Source: Rhizophagus prolifer
Lineage: Eukaryota; Glomeromycota; Glomeromycetes; Glomerales; Glomeraceae
Direction of reading: 5' to 3'
Assembly: GCA_019425655.1 (NCBI GenBank)
Contig: NQWY01024838.1
Span: 1 to 23,848 of the forward strand
DNA: 23,848 nucleotides
The translations under genes and the position numbers were made by a program. A model generated the notes under the pieces. The model made no database searches. It worked only from the letters and a program-made list of their open reading frames with translations, and had not been told where the DNA came from. Positions 14,548-21,887 of the stretch are shown here, one piece after another (the stretch's first letter is position 1; every line of letters starts with the position of its first letter).

Positions 14548-15717
14548 ATGAACAAAATATCATTTTTCTTTATATTATTCGTTTTCCAGCTGGTTTTTTC
14601 TCAGCAGTCCATCAAATTTGAAGAATCCAACTTTGCATCAATTCTAGCCAAAGCCAAGACTGAAAAGAAGCTTGTTTTTATGGATGCTTATGCGTCCTGG
14701 TGCGGACCGTGCAAGCTGATGGAGAAAAATGTTTTCACAGATAAGAATGTTGCTGATTTTTACAACAAAAATTTCATCAATGTAAGAATCGATATGGAAA
14801 AAGGCGAAGGAAAGGAACTGGCTATGAAATACGGTGTCAGAAGTTACCCGACTTTTTTGTTCCTTAACGCTGAAGGCGAGATTGTTGGTAAGGAATTAGG
14901 CTATATAAAGTCAGAAGAATTCCTGGAACTGGGAAAGAAAAATAACAATCCGCAGTTGGTCAATACCAACCTGAAAGACGAATTCCTGAAAGGAAAATTA
15001 GACCAGACCGGCTTACTTAATTTCATCAGTCTTTATGCAAGCAAAGACCCTGTTCTGGCAAAACAAGCGTCAGAAAAATATTTTTCAAATAAAAAAGATA
15101 AATCATTTTCCGGTGAAGAAGTTAATGCGCTTCTGAATTTTACACAATCTGTTGATGACGCTAATTATAAAGTTTTCGTGGCAAATAAGGCTGCGATTAC
15201 AGAACTGCTTCCTGAAAATAATTATAAACAGTTTGATAATTATCTCAAGTTGATGAAACTCGTCACTTCTGCAACTAACGAAAAAACGAAAACAATCGAT
15301 GATTCCAAAGTTCTGAAAGATGGTGAAGGATTATTTCCAAAAGATGAGTTGATAAAAAGTCTGAATATCTATAAATTAAATTATTATTCAGCACACGAGA
15401 ATTTCCCTGCTTACGAGAAAACCGCGTTGGAATATTACAAGAATCCGAACGAATTCAATAACAATGAATTGTTAGGTGCCGCTAGTACACTCGCTGAAAA
15501 ATCGACAGATAGAATTGCATTACAAACAGCTGCTCGCTGGGCAGAAAAAGTGGTAATGTCGCAGGAAAGTTATGATTCTACAAGTATTTTGGCAACATTG
15601 TATGACAAATTAGGGAAAAAAGAAGAAGCTAAAATGTTCGCAGGAATGGCAGCTAACTTCGCAAAAGAAGAAAACAAGGATGCCACAAAAATGAATGAAA
15701 TTCTGAACAAAAAATAA
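14548..15717 (+). CDS. Secreted thioredoxin-fold protein
   Basis: A 389-residue exported protein: signal peptide at residues 1-19 (SFFFILFVFQLVFSQ), a thioredoxin domain with YASWCGPCKLM (Cys52 and Cys55), the cis-proline segment VRSYPTFLF, then a helical C-terminal region of about 230 residues that is likely TPR-like. It is expected in the periplasm as a disulfide reductase or isomerase. The frame reaches back to 14485, but that start would add a basic non-signal stretch; the ATG at 14548 gives a clean signal peptide. It overlaps the DUF3575 gene by one base, so both are translationally coupled. Confidence 0.88.
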   Translation: MNKISFFFILFVFQLVFSQQSIKFEESNFASILAKAKTEKKLVFMDAYASWCGPCKLMEKNVFTDKNVADFYNKNFINVRIDMEKGEGKELAMKYGVRSYPTFLFLNAEGEIVGKELGYIKSEEFLELGKKNNNPQLVNTNLKDEFLKGKLDQTGLLNFISLYASKDPVLAKQASEKYFSNKKDKSFSGEEVNALLNFTQSVDDANYKVFVANKAAITELLPENNYKQFDNYLKLMKLVTSATNEKTKTIDDSKVLKDGEGLFPKDELIKSLNIYKLNYYSAHENFPAYEKTALEYYKNPNEFNNNELLGAASTLAEKSTDRIALQTAARWAEKVVMSQESYDSTSILATLYDKLGKKEEAKMFAGMAANFAKEENKDATKMNEILNKK

Positions 15718-16337
15718 TGATGAAAAAACTTTTTCTGCTTGGTTTAGTAAGCATCGCAACTTTTAGTTTGGCTCAAAAAAATGAAACTTATATCAAAGCC
15801 AATGCTTTGTTTCTCCCTGTAGGAATGCTAAATGTAGGTTTGGAACGCGGTTTCTCGGAGCACATAACTGGTCAAGCTGATTTATTTATTTCTCCCTGGA
15901 AATCCTTTGCTGGACATCAGGCCTTATTTGGTATTGCAACTATAGAAGGGCGATATTATTTTGATCAGGCTTTTAAACATTGGTATTTGGGAGCAAGTGT
16001 AGGTTTCGGAGTCTTTAATATCCAAAAATGGAATTATTGGAAAGAAGATATATATGTTACTAAAGAAGGAGAAGTAACTCCTTATAAATTTAATGAGCTT
16101 TACCAGAAAGGTTTTTCTTATATGTTTGGACTCACAACAGGTTACCAATTTCAAATTGGAAACCGTTGGAACATGGATATTTTCTTAGGGATTGGTTCTC
16201 ACCAAGGTTTTTACAAAGGTTATGTAGAATACCTTCCAGAGACTCAGGAAAATAGATATGACAGAGTAGAAAACTGGGATAAAAGCGGAGAAATTGTTCC
16301 CTTCAAAGGAGGGATTATGATTTCATATAAACTTTAA
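15717..16337 (+). CDS. DUF3575 family outer-membrane beta-barrel protein
   Basis: A 206-residue exported protein with a signal peptide (KKLFLLGLVSIATFSLAQ). The mature part begins KNETYIKANALFLPVGMLNVGLE, as in the DUF3575 family, and alternates aromatic and polar residues in barrel-like strands (GASVGFGVFNI, YMFGLTTGYQF), ending in MISYKL. An 8-stranded outer-membrane barrel is inferred; no ligand is known. The ATG at 15717 shares a base with the thioredoxin stop; a second ATG follows directly at 15720. Confidence 0.85.
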   Translation: MMKKLFLLGLVSIATFSLAQKNETYIKANALFLPVGMLNVGLERGFSEHITGQADLFISPWKSFAGHQALFGIATIEGRYYFDQAFKHWYLGASVGFGVFNIQKWNYWKEDIYVTKEGEVTPYKFNELYQKGFSYMFGLTTGYQFQIGNRWNMDIFLGIGSHQGFYKGYVEYLPETQENRYDRVENWDKSGEIVPFKGGIMISYKL

Positions 16338-16341
16338 GATT

Positions 16342-16539
16342 ATGAATTTTAAACCAAAATATATTGTTTTCGGACTTATCACCTTCATTATCATATTCCT
16401 TATGAATTATTTGGGAAACGATGCGCCGGACAAATTATCCAGAGCACTTATGACGGCATTTGCAGCAGTGATAGGTTTAGCAATAGGGATGTGGTTTTAC
16501 AAACGAGATAAAAACAACAATCATCCTGATTTTGATTAA
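16342..16539 (+). CDS. Small two-helix membrane protein
   Basis: A 65-residue protein with two hydrophobic segments (about residues 8-24 and 37-53) and a short charged tail KRDKNNNHPDFD. It starts 4 bp after the DUF3575 stop and lies 19 bp before lpxH. I do not recognise a family with certainty. Its place in the operon makes it a real gene. Confidence 0.78.
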   Translation: MNFKPKYIVFGLITFIIIFLMNYLGNDAPDKLSRALMTAFAAVIGLAIGMWFYKRDKNNNHPDFD

Positions 16540-16558
16540 TCAATTTAATCCAGATTTT

Positions 16559-17323
16559 ATGAAAATTGATCTCAATCCCGGAAAGAAGATTTACTTCGCG
16601 TCTGATCAGCATTTTGGGATTCCCAATGCTGTTGAGAGTAAAAAACGTGAGGATAAATTTATTCGTTGGATGGATTCCGTCAAAAAAGATGCGCAGGTTC
16701 TATTTTTGATGGGTGACCTTTTTGATTTCTGGCACGAGTGGAAACATGTTGTTCCGAAAGGCTATATCCGGGTTTTAGGGAAAATTGCTGAACTGAAGGA
16801 TTCTGGGATTGATATTTATTTTTTTGTAGGAAATCATGATCTTTGGATGAAGAACTATTTCGAAGAAGAATTAGGCGTTCCCGTTTTTTTTGAAAAAAGA
16901 TATTACGAAGTCAACGGAAAAAAATTACTTTTAGCTCACGGCGACGGGCTCGGCCCAGCTGACAAGGGTTACAAAAGGATGAAAAAAGTCTTTACTAATC
17001 CTGCTGCTCAATGGGCATTTCGCTGGCTTCACCCTGATATTGCGATGAGAATAGCAAATTATATGTCTCAGAAAAACAAATTGATTTCAGGTGACGAAGA
17101 CAAAGCTTTTTTAGGTGAGGATAAAGAGTTTTTGATTCTTTATTCCAAAGAAAAACTGAAAACTGAAAAAATAGACTACTTTGTTTACGGTCATCGTCAT
17201 TTGCCGATGGTTTTGGATCTGGAAAATGGAGCCAAATATATCAATCTTGGAGACTGGATTTCCTATTTCACTTATGGCGTTTTTGATGGCGAACAATTTG
17301 ATCTGAAAAAATTTGAAGATTAA
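16559..17323 (+). CDS. lpxH: UDP-2,3-diacylglucosamine hydrolase-like metallophosphoesterase (LpxH)
   Basis: A 254-residue calcineurin-type phosphoesterase. Metal-binding motifs occur in order: ASDQHFG (Asp16, His18), GDLFDFW, GNHD, AHGDG and GHRH. The pattern and length fit LpxH, which makes lipid X for lipid A synthesis at the inner membrane face. The frame opens at a TTG at 16532, but the ATG at 16559 begins right at the first conserved strand and is preferred. It follows the small membrane protein and precedes the LuxE-like gene by 22 bp. Confidence 0.9.
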   Translation: MKIDLNPGKKIYFASDQHFGIPNAVESKKREDKFIRWMDSVKKDAQVLFLMGDLFDFWHEWKHVVPKGYIRVLGKIAELKDSGIDIYFFVGNHDLWMKNYFEEELGVPVFFEKRYYEVNGKKLLLAHGDGLGPADKGYKRMKKVFTNPAAQWAFRWLHPDIAMRIANYMSQKNKLISGDEDKAFLGEDKEFLILYSKEKLKTEKIDYFVYGHRHLPMVLDLENGAKYINLGDWISYFTYGVFDGEQFDLKKFED

Positions 17324-17345
17324 TTCAAAAGTTGAATTGAAAAAA

Positions 17346-18329
17346 ATGAAGCAGACTATTTTTGAAATCCAAACAAAAGAAGATTTTCGGCTGGCTTGCC
17401 TGGAAACCTTTTTATATCAATACGACAATGTGGAAGTTTACAAAAAGTTTGTGGACTATCTGAACATCAATCCTTTGTCGATTAATCAAGTTTCTGATAT
17501 TCCGTTTCTCCCAATTGAGATGTTTAAAAATCATTTGGTTTTGGATAAAAATTCTGGAGCTGAGAGTTATTTTCAAAGTTCCGGAACAACACAGATGAAT
17601 CGTTCCAAACATTATATTGCTGATTTTTCTCTTTACGAAGAGAGCATCTATAAAAGTTTTGAACAATTTATCGGCAAGCCGGAAGATTACATTTTCCTAG
17701 GATTGCTTCCTAACTATTCCGAGAATCCACATTCGTCTTTGATCTATATGGTGGATTATCTGATGAAAAAATCCAATCAACCAGAAAATGGTTATTTTCT
17801 TTACAATCACCAGGAATTGTTTGATTTGCTTCAAACTTTAACGGATAAAAAAGTCATTCTTTTCGGAGTATCTTTTGCATTACTGGATTTCTTAGATTAT
17901 TGCAACTCAAACTCTCAAACACTCCAATTTTCAAACTCTGTAACTGTCATAGAAACGGGCGGTATGAAAGGACGAAAAGAAGAAATGACGAAGGACGAAC
18001 TGCTGAAAATTTTTCAAAATGGTTTTAACACAGAAAATATTTATTCAGAATATTCTATGACGGAATTGTTATCTCAGGCTTATTCCTTAGGTGACAACAT
18101 TTATAAAAGTCCAAATTGGATGCGAATTCTTGTCAGAAATACGGAAGATCCTTTTTCTTATGTTGATGATGGAAAAACCGGAGCGATTAACATTATTGAT
18201 TTGGCAAACCGACATTCCTGTTCCTTCATTGCTACTCAGGATTTGGGAAATGTTAAGAATGGGACATTTCAGGTGCTTGGTAGAATCGATCATTCTGACA
18301 TTCGTGGATGCAGCCTTTTGGTTTCCTAA
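17346..18329 (+). CDS. LuxE/acyl-protein synthetase domain protein
   Basis: A 327-residue protein of the LuxE-type acyl-protein synthetase family, related to adenylating enzymes. Motifs seen: SSGTT at residues 78-82, ETGGMKGRKEE in the middle, and EYSMTELLSQAY, which is a typical adenylate-forming pattern. LuxE activates fatty acids for bioluminescence; in Bacteroidota the homologues are not luminescent and their substrate is unknown, but an acyl or aryl acid is likely. The ATG at 17346 is preferred over the TTG at 17313, which overlaps lpxH. Confidence 0.84.
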   Translation: MKQTIFEIQTKEDFRLACLETFLYQYDNVEVYKKFVDYLNINPLSINQVSDIPFLPIEMFKNHLVLDKNSGAESYFQSSGTTQMNRSKHYIADFSLYEESIYKSFEQFIGKPEDYIFLGLLPNYSENPHSSLIYMVDYLMKKSNQPENGYFLYNHQELFDLLQTLTDKKVILFGVSFALLDFLDYCNSNSQTLQFSNSVTVIETGGMKGRKEEMTKDELLKIFQNGFNTENIYSEYSMTELLSQAYSLGDNIYKSPNWMRILVRNTEDPFSYVDDGKTGAINIIDLANRHSCSFIATQDLGNVKNGTFQVLGRIDHSDIRGCSLLVS

Positions 18330-18358
18330 ATTTTTACTAATTATGAAAAAAAATAATT

Positions 18359-18664
18359 ATGCTTGAAATTCTTATTTTATTAGGAACCTGTAAAAAAATT
18401 AGTTCATTATGTAAAGAAAGAGGTCTGAAACCATTGAACTATAATTTATTAAATATATTAGGATATTTTTTGTCAATTTACGGTTTCTTTGTTCTAGGTT
18501 TCTTTTTGTCAGATCAATTTAATAATTCTTCATTTCCAATAATTGGTTTGTGTACTGGAATTGGTTTATTCGTTTTCATTAATTATTCTATAAAAAACCG
18601 GATCAAGGAAACTGCAATAGCTAAAGATAATGATATAGAAGAAATAGGTGTCAGCGAAAATTAA
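18359..18664 (+). CDS. Small membrane protein, unknown function
   Basis: A 101-residue protein starting MLEILILLGTCKKISSLC, with basic residues ERGLKPLNYN, then two hydrophobic stretches (about residues 30-50 and 59-76), and a charged C-terminal tail. The N-terminal ILLGTCKKIS pattern resembles a common small flavobacterial family without a known role. An ATG at 18343 opens a different frame that stops after seven codons and is not used. Confidence 0.65.
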   Translation: MLEILILLGTCKKISSLCKERGLKPLNYNLLNILGYFLSIYGFFVLGFFLSDQFNNSSFPIIGLCTGIGLFVFINYSIKNRIKETAIAKDNDIEEIGVSEN

Positions 18665-18786
18665 TAAATTTTATTAAGTTTTTTCGATTTAACGTTATTA
18701 TATTTTGTGTATGAGGCAAATCACAGAAATGTTATGATCTGAAAACCATTCTGAAGGTAGAACCTACAGAATTATATAAACCACAT

Positions 18787-19266
18787 TTGTTGGCTTCTCA
18801 AAATTTCGGTATCAATATTCTGGAAGATACCAGATCAGTTGATAAATATATTGCTAAAGGCAAATTTGTTAAAGTAAAGAAAAAATCAAGAGGTTACAGA
18901 TTGCAAGCCCTAGAATATAGTCGTCCATATTTGGTTAAGAAGGCAAGAACTACTTTGGAAAAAATGGCAAACAAATTTGCTACAGATACCAAAAGTTTCT
19001 TCGTTGTTTCATCTGTCACAAGGACTTTGGAAGATCAATGCAGATTAAGAAAAGTGAATTCCAATGCATCTCTGGGAATCAGTTCTCATAATTATGGAGC
19101 AGCGTTTGATATCTCATATGTCCGTTTTGATCACAAATTGAAAGTCAATCCAAAATTGGAAAAAGAATTGGAAAAAGTCTTGGAAGAATATAAAAATCTT
19201 GGAAAAATCTTTTATATCAAAGAGAAGCAACAAAGCTGTTATCACGTTACAGTTCGTAATTATTAA
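18787..19266 (+). CDS. DUF5715/M15-like protein, N-terminus shortened
   Basis: The protein has SSHNYGAAFD (residues 99-108), which fits the SxHxxGxAxD metal motif of M15 (VanY-type) D,D-peptidases, and CYHVTV with His153 as a likely third ligand. It resembles the DUF5715 family, normally exported. Here no ATG is in frame: homology to the family appears to start further left (YDLKTILKVEPTELYKPHL from about 18735), and the upstream frame is closed by TGA at 18712. An ATG at 18711 is in another frame. So the signal peptide is missing, and the gene is either a remnant or starts at the TTG at 18787 as a cytosolic form. The gene is probably not functional as an exported enzyme. Confidence 0.6.
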   Translation: MLASQNFGINILEDTRSVDKYIAKGKFVKVKKKSRGYRLQALEYSRPYLVKKARTTLEKMANKFATDTKSFFVVSSVTRTLEDQCRLRKVNSNASLGISSHNYGAAFDISYVRFDHKLKVNPKLEKELEKVLEEYKNLGKIFYIKEKQQSCYHVTVRNY

Positions 19267-19277
19267 AGTTTGGATTG

Positions 19278-19823
19278 ATGTTGAAAATAGAAGAACTGGT
19301 TCACGCTTTCGTCACTGCTAATTGTGATTTTGATAAGGAAATTGTATTGACTAATTTTTTTCATTCCGATTGGGAAGCCGATATTTTATTGATTAATAAT
19401 TCGGGCTTTAGTCACGAGATTGAAATCAAATTGTCAAAGTCTGATTTTAAAAACGATTTCAAAAAATTCTATACCAATCAAAAATCCGGTGAAAAGTTTC
19501 TGAAGCACGATAAGATTGGTTGCGGTGATTATATCTGTAATTCATTCAGTTTTTTGCTGCCAATGGGAATGATTGATCATAAAGATATTCCGGAACATTG
19601 TGGCATTATTGAGTTTTACCACGACGAAGATAATTGGGAAACTACTTTTTATAAAATTCGGGAACCAAAAATGATTCACGAAGATTTTTATTGGAAACTT
19701 TGTGACAAAGATCAATTTATGAGGAATATGGCTAGAAGTCTTCTCATCAAAAAATTTGAGCTGAAAGGAAAAAAGGAAGAATTAATTTTTAAAACTCCTT
19801 TCGGTATTCAAAACAAAAAATAA
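19278..19823 (+). CDS. PD-(D/E)XK-like nuclease-fold protein, unknown function
   Basis: A 181-residue protein. The stretch DWEADILLINN then GFSHEIEIKLSKSDFKNDFKK has the D-xn-ExK layout of the PD-(D/E)XK fold (Asp35, Glu49, Lys51). A positively charged C-terminal part follows. Similar small proteins are found in Bacteroidota and in phages, but no substrate is known. The ATG at 19278 follows an in-frame TTG at 19275. It lies 11 bp after the DUF5715 stop, so it may be co-transcribed. The nuclease idea is an inference from pattern only. Confidence 0.68.
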   Translation: MLKIEELVHAFVTANCDFDKEIVLTNFFHSDWEADILLINNSGFSHEIEIKLSKSDFKNDFKKFYTNQKSGEKFLKHDKIGCGDYICNSFSFLLPMGMIDHKDIPEHCGIIEFYHDEDNWETTFYKIREPKMIHEDFYWKLCDKDQFMRNMARSLLIKKFELKGKKEELIFKTPFGIQNKK

Positions 19824-19845
19824 ATCCTGCCAATGTTGACAGGAT
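19811..19845 (-). terminator. Terminator of the aquaporin gene
   Basis: Arms atcctg (19824-19829) and caggat (19840-19845), with extra inner CAA/TTG pairing, form a hairpin. On the minus strand it runs into a U-rich stretch (complement of 19811-19823), which fits termination of aqpZ transcription. Confidence 0.65.
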
Positions 19846-19869
19846 CTATTGAAGTTAAATTTCTATTTT

Positions 19870-20583
19870 TTAAACCTTTTCTGGTTTTTCGATCAATAAA
19901 TTATAAGTGAAAGCAGCAAAAACTCCACCTAAAACTGGCGCTACAATAAACAGCCAAAGTTGTGAAAGTGCTTCTCCACCAGCGAAAATAGCAGGGCCAA
20001 TACTTCTTGCAGGATTCACAGAAACACCTGTGATTTTAATTCCAACAATATGAATCAGAACCAGAGAAAGCCCAATTGCCAGGCCAGCAAAACCACCGTG
20101 GATATTTTTTGTAGAGGTAGAACCGAGGATTACCATTAAAAAGATAAACGTAAAAACAAACTCAGCAACCAAAGCTGCTACAGTTGTATATTCATCCAGA
20201 TAACCTGTTCCCCAACCATTAGAACCCAAAGCCCAAGGGCCTAATTCAGCGCCAGGATGATTGGTGAAAATAACATAAAGAATTCCTGCACCAATAATTG
20301 CCCCGATGATCTGAGCAACAATGTAATACAAAGCTTCTCCTAATTTCATTCTGCCAGCGGCAACCATTGCCAGAGAAATCGCAGGATTGATATGACATCC
20401 GGAGATATGCCCGATAGCATACGCCATTGCGACGACGCTTAAACCAAATGCAAAGGAAATCCCCAGAAGTCCGACGCCGGTTGTGCCGTCCGCACCTGCA
20501 ATTACCGCGCTTCCGCAACCCATTAATACTAGAACCATTGTACCGATCATTTCGGCAACAAATTTTGAAGTAGTTGATACCAT
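19870..20583 (-). CDS. aqpZ: Aquaporin Z-like MIP channel
   Basis: A 237-residue inner-membrane water channel with six helices and two NPA half-helices: SGCHINPAIS (Asn66-Ala68) and GVSVNPARS (Asn190-Ala192). By alignment with E. coli AqpZ the selectivity filter is Phe46, His178, Val187 and Arg193; AqpZ has Thr where Val187 sits. The His and Arg favour water over glycerol. It is divergent from the luciferase-like gene. Confidence 0.94.
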   Translation of the reverse strand: MVSTTSKFVAEMIGTMVLVLMGCGSAVIAGADGTTGVGLLGISFAFGLSVVAMAYAIGHISGCHINPAISLAMVAAGRMKLGEALYYIVAQIIGAIIGAGILYVIFTNHPGAELGPWALGSNGWGTGYLDEYTTVAALVAEFVFTFIFLMVILGSTSTKNIHGGFAGLAIGLSLVLIHIVGIKITGVSVNPARSIGPAIFAGGEALSQLWLFIVAPVLGGVFAAFTYNLLIEKPEKV

Positions 20584-20613
20584 TTGTTTATTGTTTTTAA
20601 TAGTTTATTAAAA

Positions 20614-20621
20614 CAAATCTA
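20614..20621 (-). promoter_or_regulatory. Candidate -7 element for aqpZ
   Basis: TAGATTTG on the minus strand matches TAnnTTTG, 30 bp before the ATG at 20583. No clear -33 TTG at normal spacing. Confidence 0.45.
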
Positions 20622-20747
20622 ACGATTTTTTCAATTGATTGTGAAAAATTCAGTAAATAAATATAGGCTGACAAAATTTCCAATTATTTTTACAATTCTG
20701 TTATTGGTTTGTTTTTTGAGTTAAACAATTGTATAAATTTTTGAATT

Positions 20748-21740
20748 ATGGCCATAAAATATTCAATTCTGGATTTGGCAACGATTGTCAAAGGAGATGA
20801 TATCAATACAACTTTTGAAAAATCTGTTAAGTCTGCTCAGCTTGCAGAGAAATTAGGTTTTACCCGATATTGGTTTTCAGAACATCACAACTTTCCTAAT
20901 GTAGCAAGCGCATCAACTTCTATCCTGATTGGACATATTGCATCACAAACTCAGTCAATAAGAGTAGGTTCTGGTGGAATAATGCTTCCGAATCATTCCA
21001 CTCTGTCCGTTGCAGAACAGTTTGGAACTTTGGACGGATTATTTCCCGGCAGAATAGATTTGGGACTTGGAAGAGCGCCCGGAACAGATATGCTGACTGC
21101 AACAGCTTTGCGAGGTAACAATTTTACTCCGAATTATAATTTCGAGTTCCATATCAGAGAACTTCAGAAGTATATGTCAGAAGAAAATTCGGGATCCAAA
21201 GTCAGAGCAATTCCCGGAGAGGGAGCAGATGTTCCGTTTTATATTCTTGGAAGCTCTACAGATTCGGCTTTTCTGGCTGCGAAACTAGGAATGCCCTATG
21301 CATTTGCAGCTCATTTCGCGCCTTCTCAGCTGGAAGTTGCCTTGGAAATTTACAGAGAACATTTTCAGCCTTCTGAATTCCTGAATGAGCCTTATGTAAT
21401 GGTTTGTATCAATATTATTGCAGGAGAAACTGTCGATGAAGCACATTATTTGTCCACATCACATTTCCAGGCATTTGTTAATATTCTGACAGATCAGAGA
21501 CAACCGCTTTTACCTCCGGAAGAAACCGAATTAGCAGATATATCAGATGAAGTTGCAGTGCATCTTAACAGAATGGCCGCTAAAACTTTTGTAGGCGATG
21601 CGGAAACCCTAAAAGAAAAATTAGGGAAATTTGCCAAAGATTATCACCCCGATGAGATTATCGTTTCGGGTAATATCTATGACTTTGAAAAAAAATTGAG
21701 ATCTTACGAAATTGCTTCAGAAGTTTTAAAAAAACTATAA
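20748..21740 (+). CDS. Luciferase-like flavin-dependent oxidoreductase
   Basis: A 330-residue member of the LLM class of flavin oxidoreductases (YhbW-like group). Seen are YWFSEHHNFPNVASAS near the active site, VGSGGIMLPNHSTLSVAEQFG and FPGRIDLGLGRAPG, which bind flavin phosphate. These enzymes use reduced FMN or F420; the F420-specific route is unlikely in a flavobacterium (inference). Substrate unknown. The ATG at 20748 is the natural start. It is convergent with the S15 hydrolase gene across a bidirectional terminator. Confidence 0.93.
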   Translation: MAIKYSILDLATIVKGDDINTTFEKSVKSAQLAEKLGFTRYWFSEHHNFPNVASASTSILIGHIASQTQSIRVGSGGIMLPNHSTLSVAEQFGTLDGLFPGRIDLGLGRAPGTDMLTATALRGNNFTPNYNFEFHIRELQKYMSEENSGSKVRAIPGEGADVPFYILGSSTDSAFLAAKLGMPYAFAAHFAPSQLEVALEIYREHFQPSEFLNEPYVMVCINIIAGETVDEAHYLSTSHFQAFVNILTDQRQPLLPPEETELADISDEVAVHLNRMAAKTFVGDAETLKEKLGKFAKDYHPDEIIVSGNIYDFEKKLRSYEIASEVLKKL

Positions 21741-21749
21741 AAAAAATGA

Positions 21750-21815
21750 TTTTTTTGGCAGCTATTCCGCCCTGCGTTCCTGCTATCTCGCCTCTCCAGT
21801 CAGGTCGGGCTGCTG
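21750..21815 (+). repeat. Structured intergenic element, short form
   Basis: It begins with seven T and ggcagctattccgcc and ends with gtcgggctgctgc, like the head and tail at 14267-14390, but the internal part is about 50 bp shorter. It lies 10 bp after the oxidoreductase stop. Confidence 0.6.
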
Positions 21816-21852
21816 CAATTCGTTGTTTTAGTATTGTAGTGAAATGGTAATA

Positions 21853-21884
21853 AAAAAAACACAAACCTAGGTTTGTGTTTTTTT
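21853..21884. terminator. Bidirectional terminator, perfect palindrome
   Basis: A perfect 32-bp palindrome: seven A, cacaaacct, aggtttgtg, seven T. It serves both converging genes and ends 3 bp before the stop of the S15 hydrolase gene. Confidence 0.92.
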
Positions 21885-21887
21885 GTT

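Noticed and set aside
16532-16558. TTG start for lpxH
   Set aside because: It overlaps the preceding gene and adds residues before the first conserved strand.
18343-18366. Tiny frame before the small membrane protein
   Set aside because: It ends after seven codons and gives no protein; the ATG at 18359 opens the plausible gene.
21853-21884. Palindrome as a recombination site
   Set aside because: The A and T runs and the position between convergent stops fit a bidirectional terminator.
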